Positions 1 through 9,540 are shown, counted from the first letter of the stretch. The stretch: 18,983 bases of DNA from Irineochytrium annulatum (GCA_027600665.1 JADGJL010000527.1:1-18983), one strand, 5' to 3'. Numbers and translations are program-made. The notes: a model not told the origin generated them from the sequence alone.

Positions 1-675
1 GGGTGGGTGTCGTTAACGAGGCTGTACGATAAAAAAAGGTTTGGCCAGAAGCTCAGCAAGGAAAAAAAAAAAAAAAAAAAGAGAAGCGAACAACACCCAC
101 CCCTGCAGCACGGCAATCTGCGCGTCCGTAACAGCAGCCGACACCGGCCCCGTGTTGGAGCTGCTGGTGGCCGAGTGGTAGATGGCCCTCAGGGCTGCGT
201 TCCTGACCGTGTCCGCCTTGCTGGTCAAGAACGGCCAGATGGCGCCAAAGGCCGGCGTCCCCTCGAACCTCGACAGCGCGATCAACGCGTCAGGCGCCAC
301 ACGCGTCCCCGTGGTCGGGTCGAGGGCACGGCCGGTCAAAACACCCGCAAGCGCCTTCGTGATGTCGTCCGTCCTTCCACCGTTGAACGCCGGGTCCCAC
401 GACAGCTGGCCGAGCGCGAACGCGGCGGCCGAGACGACGGCGGAGTTGTGGTCTCCCAGCATGGCGATCAGGGGGTCGATGGCGCCGGGGAGCTGGATGC
501 GGCCGAGGGCGGTCGTTGCCATGATGCGGGCCGTGACATTGCGGCTGTCGGCGAGGCCCGCGGTGATGGCGGGAGACTTGAGGAGACCACGATCCTCGGC
601 GTCGAGGATCGGGTCGAGGGCGGCGAAGGCCCGGCTGGCGCCAAGGACGGCAGCGATGAGGCCCGAGAGGAGCAT
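1..675 (-). CDS. HEAT-repeat protein with signal peptide, 5' part (3' end beyond the window)
   Basis: Partial gene, complement(join(<1..21,101..675)). From the ATG at 675 the protein opens with a typical signal peptide (MLLSGLIAAVLGASRAFA, then ALDPILDAEDRG). It continues as HEAT-like helical repeats marked by TALGRIQLPGAIDPLIAML and AAAFALGQLS. The intron 100-22 (79 nt) has donor GTGGGT and a long polypyrimidine tract, which is the 19-base poly-A run seen on the plus strand at 62-80, and ends TACAG. Splicing gives LQGLVNDTHP, which continues the repeat pattern; reading through gives a meaningless Phe run. An in-frame ATG at 732 would add 19 residues and bury the signal peptide, so 675 is preferred. 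N-terminal HEAT repeats of this style with the ILxxEDRG opening resemble those in bacterial-type secreted cyclophilin proteins, but no isomerase domain is visible here. The product may enter the secretory pathway; its role is unknown. Confidence 0.7.
22..100 (-). other. Intron of the HEAT-repeat gene
   Basis: GT-AG intron with donor GTGGGT at 100-95 and acceptor TACAG ending at 22. Its polypyrimidine tract explains the poly-A run on the plus strand at 62-80. The intron is in phase 2, and GG plus C restores a Gly codon. Confidence 0.65.
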
Positions 676-732
676 GGAAGACCCACTAAAATTTCTCTGC
701 AAGGGTCTTCTTGAACACAACGTGTCAACCAA

Positions 733-1502
733 CGTGTCGGCCAGATAAGGAAATAATGACGAGCATACTTTAAAACCTGAAGTACCACAGACGTGCTGGT
801 CAATCTACATGCTTCCAACAGAAGCCTACTCGACAACAGGCACCCTAATAGCCTTCTTTCGAACGGCCAGATGCCTGATTTTGACTAAAAGCCGAAAGCA
901 GCTACTTGACAGCTACGTCTTCAGCATCGGCCGCCTCTCCATCAAACCCATTGAAAAATCTACATCCGTCAGGATATTGCGCACGTCACTGCCCACAAGC
1001 TGCATGCAGCGCATGCTCGTCCTCGTCCTCCGCGACCATCTCCTCCCAGTCCTTCACACGTTGCCCCCGTACCCATGCCGCACAAGATCGTTCGTTGCGG
1101 GTTCGCCAAATTGCAACTGAAGCCTCCGTAAGAATCCCGTGTCTTATGCTCCTTCAGCGGAATCGAAGGGTCCATCATCGACCCTCGTGTCGGAGACGCT
1201 GGCGGACGTCAACCGTTGATCTGGGACGGCGACCTTATTTCCGCTCTCACTTAACAGACGTGGTTCGGATTGAACCTCCAAGCTTTCCAACTAAAGGAGT
1301 CAGAAGTTGCGCTTCCATAAAGAGCAGGCGTAAACTGTGGCAGCCTATGTAAGGACCAGTTTGCGAGCAACCATTGGCCAGCGAAATTCAGCCCGCTGGG
1401 GCGAAGTTGGTGACGATGTACCGGTCTAAACAACTGAAGTCAACGCCATAAAAGCGGTGGGCTCGGCCCCGTCGTGATCCTCCAGTGTCGAGACGTAAGA
1501 AG
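733..1502. other. Intergenic region upstream of two divergent genes
   Basis: About 770 nt between the start of the HEAT gene (minus strand) and the start of the Rho GTPase (plus strand), so both promoters should lie here. Open frames at 809-1120 and 906-1352 show no recognisable domain, repetitive pattern or convincing composition. I see no RNA gene and no clear TATA box. Confidence 0.5.
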
Positions 1503-2329
1503 ATGTCCAAGATCGCTTTGGAAACCAACCGTGTGCGCCTGGTCACCGTCGGCGACGGAGGATGTGAGTCCTAGTCACTTTCTTCACCACCTTCCTCACC
1601 AGCGCGTTCTCACCATCATATTTCCCTTGCCTCTCACCTCCAGGTGGCAAGACGGCCCTCCTGACCGTCTTTGTCGAGAACCGCTTCCCGACAGTCTACA
1701 TCCCGACCGTTTTCGACTTCCATAGCAAGACCATCGCCCTTTTCGACGAGCGCACGCGAGCAGAGGTGCGCGTCGACATGTCGCTCAATGACACGGCGGG
1801 GCAGGAGACCTACGCCGGCCTGAGACCAATCACCTACTTCGACATGGATGTGATCGTGCTCTGCTTTGATGTCTCAAGGCCGGAGTCCCTGGCAAACGTA
1901 GAGGAGCTGGTAAGGAGCATCGCGCTCTTGCTCTCATGTCTTTGTATGTCTGACACGATCCTGACACGACCATTTCTATTCTTCCTGCAGTGGACGCCCG
2001 AGCTGTACAATTACGCCCCGGACCTGCCCGTGATTCTAGTCGCCTGCAAGACGGACCTCCGGCACGACCCGGCGACGCACGAGGTGCTCGGACGGGTCGG
2101 GATGGGGCCCGTCACGCGCAAGGAGGGCGAGGCGATGGCCGCGAGGATCGGTGCGAGGGCGTACGTTGAGTGCTCGGCGGTTTGGAACGTGAATGTGACG
2201 GATGTCTTTGAGGCGGCCGCGAAGGCGGCGCTCGACAAGGCTGCAAGACGGCGAGAAGGTGGGAGGGGGTTCAAGAGGGGTTTCAAGAGGAGGTTGCAGG
2301 AGTACAGGGAGAGGTGCAAGATCCTGTAG
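1503..2329 (+). CDS. Rho-family small GTPase, CAAX-prenylated
   Basis: join(1503..1563,1644..1909,1991..2329) gives 221 aa. Intron 1 (80 nt) splits the P-loop codon and restores GDGGCGKT at residues 17-24. Intron 2 (81 nt, phase 0) leads into WTPELYNYAP. G-motifs seen: switch I PTVFDF with Thr42; switch II DTAGQE at 70-75 with the catalytic Gln74; G4 CKTD at 128-131; G5 ECSA at 169-172. The segment LRHDPATHEVLGRVGMGPVT is the Rho-type insert, which places the protein in the Rho family rather than Ras or Rab. The C-terminus is polybasic (GFKRGFKRR) and ends CKIL; Leu in last position predicts geranylgeranylation and membrane attachment. Oddities: the effector loop reads FDFH where Rho and Rac have FENY or FDNY, and Asn replaces the Trp before DTAGQE that takes part in GEF recognition. 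Expected role is GTP-switched control of actin or polarity, probably with altered partners. Confidence 0.9.
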
Positions 2330-2565
2330 CTGGATATGGATGTGGTTGGAATTCTCCCTCACTTGGGGCCTTTTCATATTCTTTTTGTCAAGATCTGGTT
2401 TAGATCAGTGAGCTTCAAGTTCTTAAGTCTTTTAATACCTGTTATCAATAGTATACATTAGTTTCTTCGCAAATAGAAAGTCGCTGAACCTCTTTGATTT
2501 ACCCCACAGCAACAGCAACGTAAGAGATTGGCAAACGCTTTAGGTAATCTTTACATCTCGTCCCA

Positions 2566-2682
2566 ATGGTGAATGCGTTCGCTGCCGTGCATGGCTTCCT
2601 CGCCAAGACCGCCGGATTCCTCTCGTATGCCGCGGCTCAGCCGGACCGTCCAGTCGCCCACCTGGCACCACGAGGACCTTAA
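2566..2682 (+). CDS. Candidate small ORF, 38 aa, unknown
   Basis: ATG in good context (cccaATGG), 38 codons and a TAA stop. The product begins MVNAFAAVHGFLAKTAGFLS and continues YAAAQPDRPVAHLAPRGP: a hydrophobic, Ala-rich first half and a Pro-rich end. Codons are GC-rich at third positions, like the neighbouring genes. It resembles no family I know and could be a gene remnant, a first exon or chance. Confidence 0.2.
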   Translation: MVNAFAAVHGFLAKTAGFLSYAAAQPDRPVAHLAPRGP

Positions 2683-2821
2683 AAGGAGGTTCGGTGAAGG
2701 GCGATGGTTACCCAACGGAGGTTTTTCACAAAGGAGCATATTCTATACGTGCAACAACTAAGGGATGGTGGAGGTGGACACTGGAATTTTAACTTCGCCA
2801 TACTGCAACGGCTGGATATTT

Positions 2822-2855
2822 CGACGGCCGCACTGCAACGACGGCCGCACTGCAA
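2822..2855 (+). repeat. Two perfect 17-bp tandem copies
   Basis: Unit cgacggccgcactgcaa occurs at 2822-2838 and again at 2839-2855, followed by a partial third start (cgacggc). A related piece, actgcaacggc, lies just upstream near 2803. Non-coding, probably a slippage product. Confidence 0.85.
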
Positions 2856-3000
2856 CGACGGCTCACCTAGCTTTCATTTCAATGCGTTTGGACCTTTCTT
2901 TGACTTGCTCTCTTCGGCGCCGTTGCCACCTGCTTCCTTCAGGTGGGGGCCGCCAGCTTGAACGCACAAAGCTTATCTTGTTAGCCCTTCCGAGTCTATG

Positions 3001-3006
3001 TTTATT
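3001..3006 (-). terminator. Poly(A) signal AATAAA of sAC-like gene A
   Basis: TTTATT on the plus strand reads AATAAA on the minus strand, about 22 nt beyond the stop codon of the minus-strand gene ending at 3028. Canonical hexamer; use not proven. Confidence 0.5.
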
Positions 3007-3027
3007 TAACTGTATGTCTGTAATGCC

Positions 3028-6000
3028 TTAAGCTTCAACCCATCGGAGATAAAGAGGAGTGTCCATATCTTTGAAAATATTTCTCGCCATGTCCTTGTAC
3101 TCAGCCTCCTTCTCAGAGTATTTGCCAACGATGCCGCAGAACACGCCTTTTATAAACCGTAGGTAATCGATCTCCTGCCTGCGCTTTCGGGACGTCAGCC
3201 TCGATTTCAAAAGTCGAACCCCAGCCATCGCTTTCCCCCGTAGTATAAGAAGGATTGCCTTGAAGCCTTGCAGAGCCCAGTAGACTGCGGACTGAAGTTT
3301 AATTGCATCTGCCTTAGCAACGAGGAGCGTCATTGCTCGAATGATCATCGCTAACTCGTCTCGATTCCATCGACTTTGTTCTGCTCGAGGGCACCCCCGC
3401 TGAAAAATGGGGACATTCGACCGTATTGGATCAAACATCAGCGTTGCGCACAGGAATGTGGCCGGGAGAAGGTCGGAATTCATTGCACCGGCAACTGCTA
3501 TATCAACCTTCTGGGCCAGAATCTCAAGTGACCTTAGCGACCCTGTCTTGTCGGCGAGCAAAGCCATCCACCACATATTGTGAAGCTCACGTAGGCCCGG
3601 GCTGTAACTGATCGTTTCCAAGACCTTGCAGTGGGGCTCGAACTCCAAAAGTAATCGCTCAATTTCGCTAACGTTACGCCCTCTGCAGAGTGCTATCCTT
3701 AGGTTTGCTTGTGCAGCAAAGGATGCTATGAACATGTTCTCCTTCATTAGTGGATTTTGAGCAAACTTTGGGAGTGCGACGAGTTCTACAAAATCTAGGT
3801 TGCCTGACAGATATTCAACGACCGAGCAAATTAATATGCACAAGGTTGCGGTAGGCAAATCCCCCCGGTTCTCGCAATATTCAACGTATCGCAGAAGATA
3901 TACGTTGCACTCGTTGATCTTGCTGTTGATTTGGGTATTGTATGAAAGAGAGTACATTAGTGACGGATTGGTTATCTCGCGGCGTGTAGCGGCCCAGTTA
4001 AAGAGCGGCAAAAGTTTTGGCGCAAACCACTGCGAATAAAATGCTAGCCTTAGTAGGCATTGACACCTAAAACGCTTTAATACGTGGCCTCAAAGAATTC
4101 AACATACAATAAAGACATGTCATTGCTGTGCATTAGGAGGTGATTCAACCATAAGTATAACACCAGTTCCTTATCGAGCAACGACAGCGAAGTGTCCCGA
4201 GACATGCTCGTGGAAACGTTTGTAAAAACCATTTGTTTGAGTTCGAACACTTCCGCCTCTTCACCCTCTGCTTTTAGGGGCCGGCATGGTTTTCTACCCC
4301 CAAACGTGTGTATCGCTAACCACGTAGCTTTTAGCCTTACTTTAAATAATTCACGAGAGAACTGTCTGGCATTTTGCGGCCATTTCATGCCATCAAGTAA
4401 AGAAATGACATCAATACCGGCTTCCTTCTCTTTGGGAAACTTGTCCATCACGCTGTAACCTGCGCAAAGGTGGGCTAGCCATTTTGCCTTTCGCAGTGGT
4501 GTCACTATCTGAAGAACTCTTGTATCATCACGAGTGTCCGAAACAAATTGAATAAGCGACGCAAGGATTCGTGTTCCCTCAATACAATGGAAGTTCTTGA
4601 TACGGCGACATCTATTCCATGACACACAAAAAAAAAAGAAGAGTATTAAGTGACATCTTATCCTCCTTTTTTTTTTTTGGTTCGTTCGTAAACTCACCCT
4701 AGCCTTTCCCGGTAGTTAATAATCTTTTCAACTTCGCCTGCTCGTGAGTAGTGAAACTCTAGTGAAGGCAGGAGCGAGTCTTCGTTTTCATTGCAAAGCA
4801 CGCCCTCAAAAACGCTAGCAACAAACTTATTCATCCAGATCCTTTCCTCAAATGAGAGCGAGTCATAAATAGCGTTAAGAATCCCGATATGGCGAAAGGC
4901 CAGCTTAACGCCACCATTATCTCCTTGGAAAGCATCACACACTTCATTGTCATCTTCAGGGCCTTCTTTCGCAATATCAGGCATCATCGGTGCTGTGTTT
5001 GAATAAAGGAGAAAAGAGTAGACATCTTTGCTTTTCATAAGTTCTAAGGCTTCCTGCTCAGTCAAATCAATCTGGACAATCTTGAGCACATCGGTAAGCA
5101 GAAAGTACTAAAATTATCGGGGCATTAGTCGCTTTTTATATGGCTTTGGGAATAATAATTCGCGTACCTGGCCCAAAATTGATGCCGCTTTGAGCATTCG
5201 CTGGAATATGGGGTTCAGGCGGTCAAACTGAAAGAGAATAGCCGCACTGAGATCAGACAGAATGGAATCGGCTGACACGCTAGCGGATGAAGTCTGCAGT
5301 TGGCCATCATTGGCAATTATTAAGTCAGTCCCAATTTTGGCGACAACCACTTCAAGCGTCATCTGCAAGAACAAAGGGTTGCCGCCGGTTTTTATAAACA
5401 TCGCTCGCGTGATATCGGGAGCGACTGACTTTATTTGCAGCGTCAGCCTCTTCAGCTTATCCTCCTATGCATAATTCATAAGGCAACGGATACCGTTAAA
5501 CTGACTTACAATCATCTCACGAGATTCATGCTCGCTTAAACCCGTAAGAACTAAATGATCGGTAGTAGGTAAAGAAGCGATACTATCCATTGACGGATTT
5601 TTCGTGTCTCCTAGTGGTCGAGACAGTATTTGCAGAAAAATCTAATTACTTTAATGGCGCTTCACAAAAATGTTTATACGCAATACCTTCGGACAAAAAC
5701 GCGAAATTTGACCCAAGATCTCCAACGTGCTGCCATCAAACCACTGGGTATCATCGAAGATAAAGATTGCGGGGACGATATTCACAAATGCCGCTAAAAT
5801 CTTCACCAAGGTTGTCTTAAGCAAGTTTTGTCGAGCCAAGCCGTCTAACGCCCTCGTTCTCTCCGTGTCCTCCAATGCTAATCCAGGTAGCACAGCTGCA
5901 AACAACGGCATCAGGCCGACATCTGCGTCTGCTTTCCGCATAAGACCTCGAAGCGCTTCAACAATGCTATCATTCCCAGAAGTGCTTGCGCCTTCTCCTT

Positions 6001-8436
6001 GAATCGCGCCCAAAGTTAATGTCTGCAGTGACATGCTGACTCGGGCAAACCGCAAGCTCCGCCTCGAGTCTGAAGCGCCGTTTCTGTTTGTCTCTGTCAT
6101 TCGCCAATGATGTAATAGAAAGTCCATGACGGGTTGTAAGCCATAGAATGGCGTCCATTGATCTTTTTCGGTTCCTAGAGAAATGGTCAGATTCCAAAAA
6201 TCTTCGCTGGAGGCATACCTTGCGTAAGACATACCGGTATCCGCGCTTTTAGAGCGATGTCGGACAGATAGCTAGCCAGAGATGACTTTCCAAGCCCGCT
6301 TGAAGCCTCAACAAAAACAACGGCTTTTCCTGACTCCCGCCAGCTTACAAATCGATCGGAAATGAGTGTTTTTTCCAGCTCGTAACCGAAGATAGTCTCC
6401 ATGAGCGAGAAACCGTCAAGCCTCAGCTCATCTTCATCAGACGGAACGCCATAGACCCGTAAAGGATGTGCCTTGCCTTTAAGCTTGATCGGACCAAGAT
6501 CTATCATCTTCATAATGAGTTTTAATTGCTCATTTGTGACTGCATCAACCACAATCATATTCTCCCCTTGTGCAGTCCCCATTAGTCGCGCAGCCGTCAC
6601 GACCGCATCGCCTTTCCAAAAGGTCAGCGTAGAAGCAGCAATAAAAATGTACCTAGGTGACTTGTTTCGCTGCGATATTTGTTGCCAATTGTGGTGAAAA
6701 GAATCTCCCCCGTAGCAATAGCGATTCCGGCATGTACGTAAGACAGCAAATTTAGTCGTTCGAGTTGCTTCTGAAAGTCCAGCATTGCGAGAACGCACTT
6801 TTCGCTGTTATTAATATGCGTATACGGCTAAATGTAAGATAAAGCCAAAATAACAATTTAGATACCGGCAAGCCAAAAAGTGCTAACAAAGTTTGACCTT
6901 TATCATCAACTGGATTGTGTTAAAGTGTGCAAATTTTGAAGAGACTTACCAGCGTATTGTTGAAAAATACCCCCATACTTCCTCAGCGATTTCATGAAGC
7001 ACGAAACAACCTTCTGCACGATACCTATCTCGAAGGGGAAATTGAGAGCAATAAAGACAGTCGAGACGGAGCGGAACTCAGCGCGGACGGTAGCTTCATG
7101 CAAACGTTCGGGTTCTGAAGTGTTTACGACCTTCTTCGTTGCTTGGTAGGACCGAAAGTTCTGCGCTGTCTCTATTTGCAGCCTTGTTGATTCATTTAAA
7201 AACTTTGCAAGAAAGCCGCTGTCGCAAGTATGAATCTCCGTGGCAGCCTCTCCCTCTTTTAATAAGAACTCTTCAACAACGCGGGTCGCATCCTCGGTCT
7301 CACTAAACCGTAATAGTTCGACAGCCAAACTTCTCACAGCATTAGCATCGAAGATAGAATGCTCGTTTATGGATGGCGAGGCAACTGAAGCGAGTTTCTC
7401 AAAAATGCCAGCCTCTAATTCAAGTAGTGCCTGGGATGCGACGCCGAATTCGCCAGGCTTCGTAGCGTCTAGGATCGTGCCTAAGGACGCTAAGCACTCT
7501 CCGTAAATGAAGTAGTCCAGACGGCGATGGAATTCGCCAACGATCACCCGCGATACTTCGCCTGCTGTGATTGCGGAGTGTAGGCGCAGCTTCGTGACGA
7601 GCTCATCGGTATCAATTCTGTCTGTAACGCCGTTGTCGCGAACCCCGTTGATTATTGCGTTTCGTTCCGCGAGAGTCATATTTAAATCCAGGATAGGATA
7701 AGCCGACATGATGTGCAGACAGCATGCCGTTGCGCGTAGAATCACTTGTCCATCTGACTCCAGTAAATTTTTTCTGGAGAAAGTCACAAGGACGGCGTCA
7801 CCTGGTTTCCCGTTAGCATCCCAGCTCAAGGTATGCACATTACCCAGATATTTCACAATGTCGCCACTGTATAGCGAAATAACGTTGACGATCTTGCAGC
7901 GTAGTTGCATTAGACGAACGCCTGACACCATACGACGGGGACTTCACCTGATTCAAGTAGGTTGCAATGGACACGGTGATAATTTCCGACGCCATTTTTC
8001 CCAGGAAAGTCTTAATTTGAACCAAAATAATAGAAGGCATTAGTTATTGACCACGAGTATCGTTGCGACAATATACAATGTATGTTTTCGACGCGTCGCT
8101 GACACTATCAACAACACACCCAACCCTCCACTCCGAACCCGCCATCAAAGATGGCCACTTCCAGCACGCCCCGCCCGCATCGCGGCCTGCCCAAGATCAC
8201 CCAGCAGTCTCTTCAGGTGCGCATTTCTTCCCCCACCGCCGCGCCGATCGCCAACAGCAACTCACCAGATCTGCCGACATCTTGCTGTACCCGCTTATGT
8301 CCAGCATCATCACGGCCATCCTTTCTTTGGACTGGAAGGCCGTGCCCGATTCCAGGGCTGCCCGGACCGCCGCGACCGCGGCCGGGTCCCGGCTCAAGCC
8401 GCGGACGTATTGGGCAGTGAAGCATGCCAGGTCCAT
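3028..8436 (-). CDS. Soluble adenylyl cyclase-like protein, paralogue A (cyclase C1-C2, P-loop NTPase, helical tail)
   Basis: complement(join(3028..4048,4084..4611,4698..5107,5168..5464,5510..5641,5687..6174,6219..6611,6653..6827,6866..6909,6950..7801,7844..7892,7948..8010,8266..8436)): 13 exons, 1,540 aa, frame closed across all 12 introns. The architecture is that of ADCY10-type soluble adenylyl cyclase (1,610 aa in human). C1 is at about 38-210, with metal ligands Asp46 (LDISGY) and Asp96 (YLGDAV) and Lys92 at the position of sAC Lys95. C2 starts near 335, with DDKGQT at 380-385 and GDAVVTAARLM at 452-462. Walker A ASSGLGKSS lies at 554-562 and Walker B FIFDD at 720-724. The remaining ~800 residues look alpha-helical and TPR-like. 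No membrane segment is seen, so it is probably cytosolic. Departures in C2: sAC Asn412 is Val456, Lys334 is Gln376, Thr405 is Ser449; Arg416 is kept (Arg460). Bicarbonate-binding Arg176 is Gly202. ATP-to-cAMP activity is therefore uncertain. The start at 8436 aligns residue for residue with paralogue B. Apparent stops at 4694, 4077 and elsewhere lie inside introns. Confidence 0.88.
4612..4697 (-). other. Intron 11 of sAC-like gene A, with opposed A and T runs
   Basis: 86 nt, GTGAGT to ATAG, phase 2. On the plus strand it carries an A-run near 4629-4638 and a T-run near 4668-4679, separated by about 30 nt, which could pair in the transcript. The position is shared with paralogue B (49-nt intron 16607-16655). 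Splicing joins RERLG to CRRIKNFHCIEGTRIL. Confidence 0.7.
8011..8265 (-). other. Intron 1 of sAC-like gene A, unusually long (255 nt)
   Basis: Donor GTGAGT after SADL and acceptor AATTAAG before TFLGK. Paralogue B is uninterrupted here (SASLTFLGK). All other introns of this gene are 35-86 nt. On the opposite strand the intron holds a C/A-rich, UTR-like stretch, then ATGGCCACTTCC at 8151 opening a frame that begins MATSSTPRPHRGLPKITQQS and meets a GTGCGC donor-like site. Confidence 0.65.
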
Positions 8437-9457
8437 GTCCTTCCGCGATAGCGACCGACAACGGAAACGCGGGGATTGGGCGTGACGCGCTGCTGGCAGT
8501 AAGCGTGGCCTCGATGGGGTCGTCGTTCAATTAGGACAAGAGATTACCGCTGTGCGTTGGCGTTAAAGATCGACAAGATTGTCCGCGTTCAGCTGGTACA
8601 CAGGCTACGTTGCTGGTCGACTGCGCGATGTCGTGGTCGGACGCTGGCCCGGAGCGGTTCGCCGGCTGGGTCGCAGATGAAGCGTCCAGCTCGGCTGTGG
8701 CAGGTGACTCCTTGTTCGTCGTTATAAGTTCGTTGCATTTTAGTGACAAGATGACGACTTTATTATGATAGTGGCATGGTAAACAAGATCGCCTCGCGGG
8801 CAGCGAACAACGCCATGCGCTACATACTTCCGCCACCGAGCCGACCTCATTTACTCAACCTCTCTTTGTTCTTTTCTGCTCTACCGCATCCGTCTTTGCC
8901 GCCCGACGCTCTCTACAAACCAATCTGCCACGACCTCGCGCCCCACTCTCCCTCTGAGCGCTTAGGTGTTATACGCGTGACCTTGATCGTGGGCGGTGAG
9001 CTCATCTGGCGTCAGCCTCCAACTAGTTAAGAAGGCCTTAGGACGATGTGAGGGAGATGTGTTTGTGCTTCGAGGGGTGTGTGCATATAATTACTGTAAG
9101 CAGTGATTCTGGTAGCAAGGGTTCCGCTCTCTTGAGTATTGTTTTTGTAGTTGTCTTTCTCTGTGGTGTTTATTGCAACAGCCGCACCGATCTTACTCTG
9201 CTTTCATGTATTAACATTCCTCAGCCTTCTTTTGTTCATTGCTTTATTTGCAAAGTGATGTGGAGCTTGTGATGGCTATCACGCTATCATTACGTTCATA
9301 TTGAACTAATGTAGCTTAGTTGAAACGTTCGACACCGCACCTGCAACCTATTAAGACTGCTCATAAACACCTATCAGCAAGTGACGTGTTCAGGGCAACG
9401 TCAGTTCAAATCCAGTCGAGAGCCGAACCAGATGTGCTTTGAATGCACGATGTCATA

Positions 9458-9540
9458 GCAAACTACGTAAACGAATAACACCGTGGCAAAGGACGTAAAC
9501 GGATAACACCGTGGCAAACTACGTAAACGGAATCACCGAG
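9458..9540 (+). repeat. Three tandem copies of a 27-28 bp unit
   Basis: Units at 9458-9485, 9486-9513 and 9514-9540 share gcaaa..acgtaaacg and ataacaccgtg, with small substitutions; the last is one base shorter (aatcaccgag). The copies are directly adjacent, so there are no spacers. Intergenic minisatellite-like repeat; no function evident. Confidence 0.8.

Larger units (their letters stand above)
2330..3027. other. Intergenic region between convergent genes
   Basis: About 700 nt between the 3' end of the Rho gene and the 3' end of sAC-like gene A. It holds the 17-bp tandem repeat at 2822-2855, a possible 38-codon ORF at 2566-2682 and a poly(A) signal for gene A at 3001-3006. Nothing else is recognisable. 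Confidence 0.6.

Noticed and set aside
62..80. 19-base A-run as a retroposon poly-A tail
   Set aside because: On the minus strand it is the polypyrimidine tract of a well-supported GT-AG intron; no target-site duplication or retroelement coding sequence is visible.
182..748. Plus-strand open frames of 188-235 codons over the HEAT gene
   Set aside because: Arg/Gly-rich antisense translation of a GC-rich coding exon; no domain is seen, while the minus frame shows a signal peptide and HEAT repeats.
1262..1280. tRNA T-loop-like motif on the minus strand (ggttcaatcc)
   Set aside because: The five bases on either side do not pair and no cloverleaf can be drawn.
906..1352. 148-codon frame upstream of the Rho gene
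   Set aside because: Ser/Arg/Pro-rich composition without domain or codon bias; overlaps other equally weak frames in the same stretch.
4011..4084. Stop codon at 4077 and new frame at 4011 read as a frameshift or two separate genes
   Set aside because: A 35-nt GT-AG intron joins the frames and the spliced protein aligns with the uninterrupted paralogue B.
8531..8836. 101-codon minus-strand frame upstream of gene A, as an extra first exon
   Set aside because: It has no recognisable features, and the gene A start at 8436 already matches the paralogue's start residue for residue.
9400..9420. tRNA T-loop-like motif (gttcaaatcc)
   Set aside because: The flanking bases do not form a T-stem, and no acceptor stem or anticodon arm fits upstream.
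9458..9540. CRISPR-like repeats
   Set aside because: Copies are adjacent without spacers and the context is eukaryotic; it is a minisatellite-like tandem repeat.
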